Source: Poindextera sp963706385 (GTDB lineage: Bacteria > Pseudomonadota > Alphaproteobacteria > Caulobacterales > Caulobacteraceae). Taken from it: DNA of 64,000 nucleotides. The notes below the pieces were generated by a model, which worked only from the letters and a program-made list of their open reading frames with translations, had not been told where the DNA came from and did no database searches. Shown in pieces: positions 55,209 through 62,905 of this stretch (position 1 is the first letter of the stretch; each line of letters opens with the position of its first letter). The stretch covers positions 1,426,001 to 1,490,000 of the forward strand of contig OY970153.1 of the NCBI GenBank assembly GCA_963706385.1, read 5' to 3'. The translations under genes were made by a program, and so were the position numbers.

Positions 55209-57752
55209 ATGAGCGATCGCCCGACGGGGGCAGCGCCCTCTCGCCTCGTGGCCGTGCTTGGGCCCACGAACACCGGCAAGACCCATCTGGCGGTCGAGCG
55301 GATGCTCGGCCACGCCTCGGGCATGATCGGCCTGCCGCTGCGGCTTCTGGCCCGCGAGATCTACGACCGCATCGTCAAGGCCCACGGCGCGCGGGCGGTG
55401 GCCCTGATCACCGGTGAGGAGAAGATCGTCCCGCCGCGGCCGCGGTATTTCGTCTGCACGGTCGAGGCCATGCCGCTGGGCCGCGAGGTCGAGTTTCTGG
55501 CGGTGGACGAGATCCAACTCTGCGCCGACCCCGAGCGCGGCCATGTCTTCACCCACCGGCTGCTGCACGCCAGAGGTCGTTCGGAGACCATGCTGATGGG
55601 GGCGGCGACCATGGCGCCCTTGATCCGCCGCCTGTGCCCGAACGCCGAGATCGTCTTCCGCGAACGCTTCTCCCGCCTGAACTACGACGGATCCAAAAAG
55701 CTGACCCGCCTGCCCCGGCGCAGCGCCGTCGTCGCCTTCTCGGCCGAGGCGGTCTACGCCATCGCCGAGCTGATCCGTCGCCAGCGCGGCGGCGCTGCGG
55801 TGGTGATGGGCTCGCTGTCCCCGCGCACCCGCAACGCCCAAGTCGCCCTGTTCCAGTCCGGCGAAGTCGATTTCCTGGTCGCCACCGACGCCATCGGCAT
55901 GGGGCTGAACATGGACGTCGACCATGTGGCGTTCGCGGGCCTGCGCAAGTTCGACGGGCGGCGCACCCGCTGGCTGCACGCCCAGGAGATCGGTCAGATC
56001 GGCGGCCGCGCCGGCCGGTATCGCTCCGATGGAACCTTCGGCGTCACCGGCGACTGTCCGGAGATGGACGCCGACCTTGTCGCCGCGGTCGAGGCCCACG
56101 CCTTCGATCCGGTCCAGGCGGCGGAGTGGCGCTCGAGTCGGCTGGATTTCAATTCGCTGCGCGATCTGATGCGCTCGTTGGCCGCGCCGCCGCCGATGGC
56201 CGGGCTGAAGCTGTCCGAAGAGAGCCTGGACGAGACCGTGCTGCGCCAACTGGCCGGTGACGAGACTGTTCAGCGCCGGGCCAGGGACCGCTCGAACCTG
56301 ATCCGCCTGTGGGAGACCTGTCAGACCCCGGATTTCCGCAAAACCACGGTGGAGGAGCACACCCGCTTGATCCGCACGGTGTTCGAGCACCTGACCGAGC
56401 GCGACCGCCGCCTGCCCGAGGACTGGATCGGCGGCCAGCTCGGCGCGCTGGACCGGCTGGACGGCGACATCGACGCCCTATCCGGGCGCCTGTCCAGCGT
56501 GCGCACCCTGGCCTATGTCGCCAACCGCGCCGACTGGCTGGCCGATCCCGTCCATTGGCAGGGCCGGACCCGCGCGCTGGAGGACAAGCTGTCCGACACC
56601 CTGCACGAGCGGTTGATGCAGCGGTTCATCGACCGGCGCACCAGCGCGCTGATGCGCGGGCTGCACCTGCGCGGCGAGGGCCTGCTGGCCGGGGTCGCGT
56701 CCGATGGGGCGGTCACCGTCGAGGGCCATCACGTCGGCCGCCTGCGCGGGATCGCGTTCGAGCCGGTCCGGGGCGCCTCGGCGCTGGAGGACAAGGCCCT
56801 GCGCGCCGCCGCCGAGCGGGTGATCGTCCCCGAGGTCGCCCGGCGGTTGGGGCGGCTGGCGGCCGATCAGGACCCGGTCTTCGCCCTGCTGCCCGATGGC
56901 CTGGTGCTGTGGCGCGGCCAGGCGGCCGGCCAGCTTGCCGGCGGCGATCCGTTTCAGCCGAAGGTCCGCCTGTTCGGCGATCTTGGCCCCGACCATGCGC
57001 GCCAGCGGGCGGCGCGGCGATTGGAGGCCTTCATCGCCGCCGAGGCGGGCCACCGGCTTGGCCGGCTCAAGGCGCTGCGCGAGGCGATCGAGACCGGCCG
57101 CATCCGGGGCCTGGCGCGCGGGATCGCCTATCGGCTGACCGAGGCCGGCGGACTGATCGACCGACAGGCGCTGGCGGCGGAGGTGCACGCCCTGAGCCAA
57201 GCCGAACGACGGGCGCTGAAGGGCCTGGGCGTGCGTTTCGGCGCCTTCAGCCTGTTCATGCCCGCGCTTCTGACACCTGCGGCCAGGGCCTTCGCCGCCG
57301 CCTTCGCCGCTCTCGTCGCGCCCGACTGGCGCCCCAGCGCCGAGCGCCCCTCGCCCCTGCCAGACCCGGTTCCGCCACCCGTCGCCATGGCCGTGCTAGG
57401 ACTGCGGGCCGTCGCCGGCCTGGCGGTTCCGGTCGAGGCGCTGGAGGCGTTGGACGCGGCGTTGCGCGCCGCCCCGCGCCAAGCCGGCGGCGCGGCGCTG
57501 AGCGAGGCGGCGATCACGGCCCTGTCCTGGAGCCCGGACGAGGCCGGCAAGATCCTGCGCGGGCTGGGCTTTTCACCGGTCCGCAAGCCGGTTCCGGGCG
57601 AGCCGGTCCTCTGGCGTCGCCGCCAACCGCGCGGCGAGCGCCCCGCCCCGCCCAAGGCCTCGCCGTTCGCCGCTCTCGCCGCCCTGACTCCGGCGCCCGC
57701 GCCGCGCGCCAAACGGCCCTATCGTCCACGCCGCCGCCAGCGCCCCTCATGA
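55209..57752 (+). CDS. SUV3-like DExH helicase
   Basis: An 847-residue superfamily 2 helicase related to mitochondrial SUV3 and bacterial MgpS. Motif I GPTNTGKTHLAVERMLGH, motif II FLAVDEIQLCADPERGHVF, motif III LMGAATMAPLIRRL, motif VI QIGGRAGRYRSDG. The C-terminal half is long, Arg/Ala-rich and unique to alphaproteobacterial members, and ends in a basic tail (RAKRPYRPRRRQRPS). Probably an RNA helicase; the substrate is inferred. It overlaps the downstream S4 gene by 4 bases. Confidence 0.9.
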   Translation: MSDRPTGAAPSRLVAVLGPTNTGKTHLAVERMLGHASGMIGLPLRLLAREIYDRIVKAHGARAVALITGEEKIVPPRPRYFVCTVEAMPLGREVEFLAVDEIQLCADPERGHVFTHRLLHARGRSETMLMGAATMAPLIRRLCPNAEIVFRERFSRLNYDGSKKLTRLPRRSAVVAFSAEAVYAIAELIRRQRGGAAVVMGSLSPRTRNAQVALFQSGEVDFLVATDAIGMGLNMDVDHVAFAGLRKFDGRRTRWLHAQEIGQIGGRAGRYRSDGTFGVTGDCPEMDADLVAAVEAHAFDPVQAAEWRSSRLDFNSLRDLMRSLAAPPPMAGLKLSEESLDETVLRQLAGDETVQRRARDRSNLIRLWETCQTPDFRKTTVEEHTRLIRTVFEHLTERDRRLPEDWIGGQLGALDRLDGDIDALSGRLSSVRTLAYVANRADWLADPVHWQGRTRALEDKLSDTLHERLMQRFIDRRTSALMRGLHLRGEGLLAGVASDGAVTVEGHHVGRLRGIAFEPVRGASALEDKALRAAAERVIVPEVARRLGRLAADQDPVFALLPDGLVLWRGQAAGQLAGGDPFQPKVRLFGDLGPDHARQRAARRLEAFIAAEAGHRLGRLKALREAIETGRIRGLARGIAYRLTEAGGLIDRQALAAEVHALSQAERRALKGLGVRFGAFSLFMPALLTPAARAFAAAFAALVAPDWRPSAERPSPLPDPVPPPVAMAVLGLRAVAGLAVPVEALEALDAALRAAPRQAGGAALSEAAITALSWSPDEAGKILRGLGFSPVRKPVPGEPVLWRRRQPRGERPAPPKASPFAALAALTPAPAPRAKRPYRPRRRQRPS

Positions 57753-58060
57753 GCGGGGAGGAGGCTTGCCGGATCGACGTTTGGCTGTGGCGGGCGCGGT
57801 TCTTCAAGACCCGATCGCTGGCCGCCCGCTTCGTCGAGGAGGGCCGCCTTCGCCTGTCGCGCGCCGGCGGCGAGACGCGATTGGACAAGCCCAGCCGCTC
57901 CGTTCACCGCGGCGATGGCCTGGTGTTCGCCGTGGGCGGACGATTGGTCGCGGTCAGGGTCGAGGCGCTTGGCGAGCGGCGCGGCCCAGCAAGCGAAGCG
58001 CGGGCCCTCTTCTCCCCCCTGCAGGATTCCTCGCCCGCCGATGAGGAAAGCCGGCATTGA
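57749..58060 (+). CDS. S4-domain RNA-binding protein (Hsp15-like)
   Basis: A 103-residue protein with an S4 domain at residues 6-60 (CRIDVWLWRARFFKTRSLAA, FVEEGRLRLSRAGG). It resembles Hsp15, which rescues stalled 50S subunits carrying peptidyl-tRNA. The ATG overlaps the helicase stop (ATGA), so the helicase and the S4 protein are translated together, consistent with a shared RNA-related role. Confidence 0.9.
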   Translation: MSGEEACRIDVWLWRARFFKTRSLAARFVEEGRLRLSRAGGETRLDKPSRSVHRGDGLVFAVGGRLVAVRVEALGERRGPASEARALFSPLQDSSPADEESRH

Positions 58061-58132
58061 CATTGCCGCCGCGCGCCTCAAAAAGACGCCCGCCGCCCGT
58101 TTGCGCGCCGCCTGACCGGATACGAGTTTTCG

Positions 58133-58474
58133 ATGACCTACATCGTCACCGACCCCTGCATCAAATGTAAGTACATGGATTGCGTGGAGGTCTGCCCCGT
58201 CGACTGTTTCTACGAGGGCGAGAATTTCCTGGTCATCAGCCCGGACGAATGCATCGATTGCGGCGTCTGTGAGCCGGAATGCCCAGTGGACGCGATCAAG
58301 CCCGACACTGAGGACGAACCTGACGGCAAGTGGCTGAAGATCAATTCGGAATTCGCCAAGACCTGGCCGAATATCACGGTCAAGGGCGAGGCCCCCGCCG
58401 ACGCCGACGATTTCGAGCGGCAAACCGGCAAGTTCGAGAAATTCTTCAGCGAAAAACCGGGCAAGGGCTCCTGA
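58133..58474 (+). CDS. fdxA: 7Fe ferredoxin FdxA
   Basis: A 113-residue ferredoxin. The Cys pattern CIKCKYMDCVEVCPVDC gives the 3Fe-4S/4Fe-4S set, with the second cluster in CIDCGVCEPECPVDAI. The C-terminal tail (ADDFERQTGKFEKFFSEKPG) is typical of alphaproteobacterial FdxA. Its role as an electron carrier is inferred from the family. It follows the S4 gene and precedes carD. Confidence 0.96.
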   Translation: MTYIVTDPCIKCKYMDCVEVCPVDCFYEGENFLVISPDECIDCGVCEPECPVDAIKPDTEDEPDGKWLKINSEFAKTWPNITVKGEAPADADDFERQTGKFEKFFSEKPGKGS

Positions 58475-58769
58475 CGCGGCGGACCCGCTTGGCGAGCTGG
58501 CGCGCAAGCCTTTCATCGCGCTCGACTTTGTGATATTGTCCATGACGATATGGTGGCGCCTTGAGTGTGTCCGCCGCATCATGGTGGAAGAACAGCCGTC
58601 CTGACCGACGCGCGCCTAACCGAAGGCGAAGGGTGTCTTAGGGAATATTCGCAATCCCGGACGTGTTCCGTGTTCGACCTGCGTTCGCCGCGGGCGGGAA
58701 GTTTTTTTCCGTCACCGCGTCGGGTGGTGTGGCCCAAGCGGGCCGTGGAAGAGTTGAGAGGACTATTCA

Positions 58770-59273
58770 ATGAGCAAGATCAGTCTCGATTTCACGGTAG
58801 GTGATCACGTCGTCTATCCCGCGCATGGCGTCGGCGCGGTCGTCGGGGTCGAAACCCAGGAGGTCGCCGGCCTGTCGCTCGAAGTCTATGTGATCACCTT
58901 CGACCACGAGAAGATGACCTTGCGCGTGCCGACCCGCAAAGCCAAAACCGCCGGCCTGCGCCCGCTGGCGGCCGGCACGGTGGTCAGCCAAGCGCTGACC
59001 ACGCTGAAAGGCCGCGCGCGCGTCAAGCGGACCATGTGGAGCCGCCGGGCGCAGGAATACGAAGCCAAGATCAATTCTGGCGATCTAATCTCGATCGCCG
59101 AGGTGGTGCGCGACCTGCACCGCGCTGAAAACCAGCCGGAGCAGTCCTATTCCGAGCGCCAGCTCTACGAATCGGCGCTGGACCGGATGGCTCGCGAAGT
59201 GGCCGCGATCGAACAGATCGACCGCGAGGCCGCGATCGGCATCCTGACCAAGTCGCTGCAGAAGGCGGCCTGA
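58770..59273 (+). CDS. carD: CarD/CdnL-family transcription regulator
   Basis: A 167-residue RNA-polymerase-binding factor. The N-terminal CarD/TRCF-type beta domain (FTVGDHVVYPAHGVGAVVGV, YVITFDHEKMTLRVPTRKAK) binds the RNAP beta subunit. The C-terminal helical domain (SRRAQEYEAKINSGDLISIA) contacts promoter DNA and stabilises the open complex, notably at rRNA promoters. It has GAGAGGAC 6 bases before the ATG. The 295-base gap upstream contains no gene; it is a probable promoter region. Confidence 0.96.
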   Translation: MSKISLDFTVGDHVVYPAHGVGAVVGVETQEVAGLSLEVYVITFDHEKMTLRVPTRKAKTAGLRPLAAGTVVSQALTTLKGRARVKRTMWSRRAQEYEAKINSGDLISIAEVVRDLHRAENQPEQSYSERQLYESALDRMAREVAAIEQIDREAAIGILTKSLQKAA

Positions 59274-59291
59274 CCGCCGCGCGCCGGCGCT

Positions 59292-60065
59292 TTAGCGCGA
59301 AGCCAAAAGCTCGATCTGTTCGGGATGGTCGATGCGCATCACCCCGTCCCAGCCGACCACGCCGCGCACCCGCACCAGGCGCGTGGTCAGGCTCGCTGGC
59401 GCCATGCCCGCCCGGCCAAGCTCGCGCGCCGCGGCCGCCGGCGCCTCGGCGGCGAAGCCGTCCGGCCGATCGGTGAACTCCAGAAACACCCCGCGCGCGG
59501 TGTCGCTCACCCGCCGCACCGGCCCCTCGACCACTTGAAAGCCGGTGGTTGAACGGTCAACTTCCCGCGGCAGGCGCACCTGATAGGCGCCGCCGGCGCG
59601 CCACAGCCCCCGGTGCGCCAGCCGGGCGCGCGCCTCCTCGTCCAGCATCGGCCGCGCCATCGCCCGATTGTCGGCGAAGGTGCGCACCCGGGCCTCGCCC
59701 GCCTGCAGCATCGCCCCCTGGGTCCAGCCGCCGCCGGTCAGCCGCACCTGGGCCAGGGCGCGGCCATAGGCGTCGCGCCGCGCCCCGCCGTAGTAGAGCT
59801 GGACCTCGCGCCCTTGGACTAGGCGGGCGAGCGTCGCGGCGGCCTCATCGGCCCCCGGCTCGCCCTCGCGCGGGGTGTCCAACCCGGCTAGGCGCACCAC
59901 CAGACCGCCGTCCAGCACCACCACGTCGCCCGAGCGTACCTGAACCACCCGGCCATGTTCGCCGGCCGCCAGCCGGTCAAGCGCCAGGCCCTCGCCGCAG
60001 CCGGCCGCCAGCGCCGCCGCCGCCAGCGCCCAGCCTCGCATCCATTTCGCCAGCGGCCTTCGCAC
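59292..60065 (-). CDS. SNase-like thermonuclease lipoprotein
   Basis: A 257-residue protein with a lipoprotein-type signal (hydrophobic Ala run ending A-A-G-C at 20-23) and a staphylococcal nuclease fold. It has RVVQVRSGDVVVLDGGLVVR, LAGLDTPREGE with the putative catalytic Arg and Glu, and RDAYGRALAQVRLTGGG with the second Arg. A second region (~160-257) resembles part of an additional OB fold. Nuclease activity is plausible but the catalytic geometry is not verified. Confidence 0.8.
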   Translation of the reverse strand: MRRPLAKWMRGWALAAAALAAGCGEGLALDRLAAGEHGRVVQVRSGDVVVLDGGLVVRLAGLDTPREGEPGADEAAATLARLVQGREVQLYYGGARRDAYGRALAQVRLTGGGWTQGAMLQAGEARVRTFADNRAMARPMLDEEARARLAHRGLWRAGGAYQVRLPREVDRSTTGFQVVEGPVRRVSDTARGVFLEFTDRPDGFAAEAPAAAARELGRAGMAPASLTTRLVRVRGVVGWDGVMRIDHPEQIELLASR

Positions 60066-60087
60066 GGAGCGGTCTTTTGCGCTATGA
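60059..60087 (+). promoter_or_regulatory. Predicted promoter of tRNA-Arg
   Basis: TTCGCA (60059-60064), a 17-base spacer and CTATGA (60082-60087) place the start about 6 nt before the tRNA. The boxes overlap the first codons of the divergent nuclease-like gene. Confidence 0.4.
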
Positions 60088-60099
60088 CCGCGCGGTCGC

Positions 60100-60176
60100 G
60101 GCCCGGTAGCTCAGCAGGATAGAGCAGCGCTTTCCTAAAGCGAAGGTCAGGGGTTCGAGTCCCTTCCGGGCCGCCA
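60100..60176 (+). tRNA. tRNA-Arg (anticodon CCT)
   Basis: A 77-nt tRNA: acceptor GGCCCGG/CCGGGCC, D arm, anticodon loop TTCCTAA with anticodon CCT (reads AGG), T arm with GGTTCGAGTCC and encoded CCA. The DNA directly downstream is accessory (MITE-like element, toxin-antitoxin, transposase remnant), so this tRNA is a likely integration hot spot. Confidence 0.97.
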
Positions 60177-60220
60177 GGTGGTCTCTCCAACTCTGCTATC
60201 GCGAATGAGGTGCTGGCAGT

Positions 60221-60315
60221 CTAACGCTAAAACGTCTCCGGTTTGGCGGCCGCTGATGGCCCAAGTCGGGGAGGGGCCATCAATTTGGGCCAAACCGGAG
60301 AAAAGTTAGCATTAG
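60221..60315. mobile_element. MITE-like 95-bp element
   Basis: Terminal inverted repeats of 27 bases (60221-60247 and 60289-60315) share the end CTCCGGTTTGGC / GCCAAACCGGAG, with a few mismatches outside. The centre holds a palindrome ATGGCCCAAGTCGGGGAGG. The same end and palindrome occur at 62281-62336 next to a transposase remnant, so this looks like a non-coding derivative of that IS. Confidence 0.6.
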
Positions 60316-60346
60316 CGGCCAGCGCCGAGATGACAGCGCCTTGACT

Positions 60347-60396
60347 TGGTCCAGACCATGGTCCATTTTTATGAAATTGGACCTATGTATAGTCCA
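60347..60396 (+). promoter_or_regulatory. Palindromic operators upstream of the antitoxin gene
   Basis: A perfect TGGTC-CA-GACCA (60347-60358) and TGGAC-N9-GTCCA (60378-60396) lie just before the antitoxin start. Antitoxins of this class repress their own promoters through such sites; that these are used is inferred. Confidence 0.5.
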
Positions 60397-60410
60397 GAAT
60401 GGATGTTTCG

Positions 60411-60668
60411 ATGAGAATTTCGGTGACCGACGCCAAGGGACAATTGACCGACCTTGTGCGACGCGCCGAAGCCGGCGATGAAGTCGTGCTTACAAGGCAC
60501 GGACAGCCGGCGGTGCGCCTCGTGGCGGTCAAGGCGTCGCCGGACAGGGCGACGCGTCGCAAGATCATGGAGGCATGCCGCCGCGCTGGCGCGCTCAAGG
60601 CGGTCAAGGGCGCCGCGGCGGCGAAGAGCCAGGACTTTCTCTACGACGAGGACGGTTTGCCGAAATGA
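60411..60668 (+). CDS. Phd/YefM-type antitoxin (VapB role)
   Basis: An 85-residue antitoxin. The N-terminal domain MRISVTDAKGQLTDLVRRAE, with EVVLTRHGQPAVRLVAVKAS, is the Phd/YefM DNA-binding fold. The C-terminal tail (SQDFLYDEDGLPK) should wrap the toxin. An upstream in-frame ATG at 60399 is a possible start. The stop overlaps the toxin ATG, so the pair is coupled. Confidence 0.88.
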   Translation: MRISVTDAKGQLTDLVRRAEAGDEVVLTRHGQPAVRLVAVKASPDRATRRKIMEACRRAGALKAVKGAAAAKSQDFLYDEDGLPK

Positions 60669-61039
60669 TCGCGGTCGACACGTCGGCCTTAATGGCGATC
60701 GTGCTCGGAGAGGCGGAATCCGACGCCTGCATGGACGTCCTGGAGGCTGAAACCGAGATTCTGATCTCCGCGGGAACCTTGGCCGAGGCTTTGATCGTCG
60801 CGGACAGACGCAATGTCGCGGACGAGGTTTCGGCGCTCATCGATGGCCTGGGCGTCACCGTCCTCCCGGTCACGGAGGCTGTGTCGCGGCGGATCGCCCA
60901 GGCCTATGCGCAATGGGGCAAGGGCATCCATCCCGCGGGGTTGAATTTTGGGGACTGTTTCGCTTACGCCCTGGCGAAGGAAAACGATTGCGCGCTCCTC
61001 TACGTCGGCGAGGATTTCGGACGGACCGACCTGGGCTGA
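60665..61039 (+). CDS. vapC: VapC-type PIN-domain toxin
   Basis: A 124-residue PIN-domain ribonuclease toxin. The acidic active-site residues are Asp in MIAVDTSALMAIVLGE, Glu in AGTLAEALIV, and Asp residues in NFGDCFAYALAKENDCALLY and GEDFGRTDL. The length fits VapC. It is coupled to the Phd-type antitoxin by an ATGA overlap. Longer upstream reading is antitoxin in another frame. Confidence 0.9.
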   Translation: MIAVDTSALMAIVLGEAESDACMDVLEAETEILISAGTLAEALIVADRRNVADEVSALIDGLGVTVLPVTEAVSRRIAQAYAQWGKGIHPAGLNFGDCFAYALAKENDCALLYVGEDFGRTDLG

Positions 61040-61116
61040 GGGCGCGCCAAAACAAAATCAGCCGCCGGGCGACCGGCGCCGCGTAGGCGCCGTTCCGCGC
61101 CGCGATGAGCTTCTGA

Positions 61117-61929
61117 TCACCGCTTCGCGGCTTCGGCATAGGGCGTCTGGGCGAAGGTGACACCCATGGCGCGGAGCCGTTCCTTAGCTCGGATGGTCAG
61201 GTCGGTGACCATGGTGAACTGCTCGCGGCTCTCGGCGACGTAGGCCTTGAGCTTGTAGTGGGCGCCCCAGGGCGTTTCCGCCGCGGTGACCTTCACCGGC
61301 GTATCCGGTTTCCGATACGGGCTGGTTTCGGCGATTTCGGTCAGGAGCTGACCGACGGCGGCGCCATCGTGATCGGCGTGCAGATAGAAGCTGGTCACGC
61401 AGAGCAGGCTGCGCTTGCCGCCGCTGTCGTTGGAGACGCTGGTCGACCAGATCTTGGCGTGCGGGATGATCACCTCGGTGTCGTCGGCGGTGACGATGTG
61501 CACGGCGCGCGTGCCGATGGTCTTCACCTCGCCGTAGGCGCCGTCGATCTCGATCCAGTCGCCGGGCTGGTAGGTGTTCTCCAGGATGGTCACCACGCCC
61601 GCGACCAGGCAGCTGACGTAGTCCTTGAGCGCGAAGGCCAGCGCCAGGGCGACGGTCGCCAGCAGGGCTATGATGTCCTCGAAGGTGGGCTCGACCAGCA
61701 GCGGAATGATGATCGCCAGGCCGGCGAGCCCGATGAGCAGCCGGGCTATGGGCGCCACGCGCAGGATCAGCAGCCGGTGGCGGGACGGCGCGCGCTCGGC
61801 CGCGCGGCGCACGATCCACCGCACGATCTGGATGAGAAGGCCGCAACCGACCACAACGGCGACGACGAGCCCGACGTGGCCCCAGGTCAGCTCCCGCAGG
61901 AAGCCCAGATGCGCGCTGGCTTGATTCAT
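61117..61929 (-). CDS. MscS-family mechanosensitive channel, second copy
   Basis: A 270-residue small MscS-type channel. Helices at about 15-40 and 62-80, pore helix with FEDIIALLATVALALAFALK (less Gly-rich than E. coli MscS), then the beta domain (YQPGDWIEIDGAYGEVKTIG) and a C-terminal alpha/beta domain. The start at 61929 is chosen because the upstream frame is unlike the family. It lies in the accessory tract between the toxin gene and a transposase remnant. Confidence 0.88.
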   Translation of the reverse strand: MNQASAHLGFLRELTWGHVGLVVAVVVGCGLLIQIVRWIVRRAAERAPSRHRLLILRVAPIARLLIGLAGLAIIIPLLVEPTFEDIIALLATVALALAFALKDYVSCLVAGVVTILENTYQPGDWIEIDGAYGEVKTIGTRAVHIVTADDTEVIIPHAKIWSTSVSNDSGGKRSLLCVTSFYLHADHDGAAVGQLLTEIAETSPYRKPDTPVKVTAAETPWGAHYKLKAYVAESREQFTMVTDLTIRAKERLRAMGVTFAQTPYAEAAKR

Positions 61930-62171
61930 GGCGTGCTTTCCTTCGGCGGTGAGAAGCGCCTTCAGGCTAGACTGCGCGCTGAGGCTGCATAGTTCCAGGG
62001 CATGAGCTGATTGAAATCGCTGGCGATGACCGCGGGCCCGAGCTTTGATGACGGCGGTGTCAGAGCAATTAGCCGGTCCGTAACCGGCGCCCGGTAACGT
62101 CACCTCGTCAGCCGGGAAATCTACAAACAGAGACGCTCCGCCACGCTGGCGGAGTGGCGGGCAGTCACGGC

Positions 62172-62282
62172 CTAACGCCGGTCGGGTTTGGGCTCACTGC
62201 GCCCAATCAGAGACGAGTTGCCGTTGGACTGACACCACCCGTCCGGCGGGAACAGGTAACGCTTGAACGAGATCGGATTCAT
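62172..62282 (-). pseudogene. IS6-family transposase N-terminal remnant
   Basis: A minus-strand frame of 36 residues beginning MNPISFKRYLFPPD, the usual start of alphaproteobacterial IS6-family transposases (MNPxSFKRHRFPP...). After 14 residues the resemblance stops and the frame ends. The DDE domain is gone. The recognition rests on the short N-terminal motif only. Confidence 0.6.
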
Positions 62283-62336
62283 GGCCCCTCCCCGACTTGG
62301 CCATCAAGTTAGGCCGAACCGGAGAAAAGTTCATTA
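62283..62336. repeat. IS end shared with the MITE-like element at 60221-60315
   Basis: Contains GGCCGAACCGGAGAAAAGTT (62312-62331), which matches GGCCAAACCGGAGAAAAGTT of the right arm of the element at 60221-60315, plus the same CTCCCCGACTTGG palindrome arm in inverted orientation. Confidence 0.6.
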
Positions 62337-62362
62337 GCCTGCCGGCACCCTTTGCGCTGGCA

Positions 62363-62905
62363 TCACGTCGCCCACGATTTGCCGGCGGTATTGGTTTCAA
62401 TCAGCGCGATGAGGCCGCCGAGCAGGGCGGTTGGCGTCGGCGGGCAACCCGGGATGTGCAGATCGACCGACAGAACCGCGCCCACGCCATCGGCGCAGGC
62501 GTAGCTCCCGGCAAACAGACCGCCGTCGAGGGCGCAGCCGCCCGCGCCCACGACCCACTTTGGGGCGGGCATCGCCGCCCAAGTGCGTTCAAGCGCCTCG
62601 CGCATGTTCAAACTCACCGGCCCGGTGACCAGGAGCACGTCCGCATGCCTGGGCGAGGCGACGAAGCGCAGACCGAAACGCTCCAGGTCATAGAAAGCGT
62701 TGCTCAAAGCGTGGATCTCAAGTTCGCAGCCATTGCAGGAGCCAGCGTCGACCTGGCGGATGGCGAGGCTGCGGCCGAGCCGGCGCCGCGCTGCGCCATC
62801 AAGGCGGGCCGCAAGCCGCCTCACCTCCTCGTCGTCGGCATGCGGCGCGGGCTCGGTTAGCGGACGGCGCAGCAAGCCTTGGGCGATGAAGCGAGGGACG
62901 GACAT
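62363..62905 (-). CDS. Group-4-hydrogenase/complex-I-like small subunit (HyfI/NuoB type)
   Basis: A 180-residue iron-sulfur subunit. The four cluster ligands are Cys57 and Cys60 (DAGSCNGCELEIHALS), Cys124 (VVGAGGCALDGG) and Cys154 (LHIPGCPPTPTALLGGL), the NuoB/HyfI pattern for the cluster next to the catalytic site. The ATG overlaps the stop of the large-subunit gene by one base (TGATG). It is the last gene of a cluster reading out of the window. Confidence 0.9.
   Translation of the reverse strand: MSVPRFIAQGLLRRPLTEPAPHADDEEVRRLAARLDGAARRRLGRSLAIRQVDAGSCNGCELEIHALSNAFYDLERFGLRFVASPRHADVLLVTGPVSLNMREALERTWAAMPAPKWVVGAGGCALDGGLFAGSYACADGVGAVLSVDLHIPGCPPTPTALLGGLIALIETNTAGKSWAT

Larger units (their letters stand above)
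61930..62362. other. Non-coding tract with hairpin and IS remnant
   Basis: No complete gene. It contains a perfect hairpin CTCCGCCA (62136-62143) / TGGCGGAG (62147-62154), then the transposase remnant at 62172-62282 and the IS end at 62283-62336. It is degenerate DNA between the MscS gene and the hydrogenase-like cluster. Confidence 0.55.

Noticed and set aside
58690..58720. T7 run as a terminator of fdxA
   Set aside because: No stable hairpin directly precedes the T-run, and it is 225 bases from the fdxA stop, inside the carD leader.
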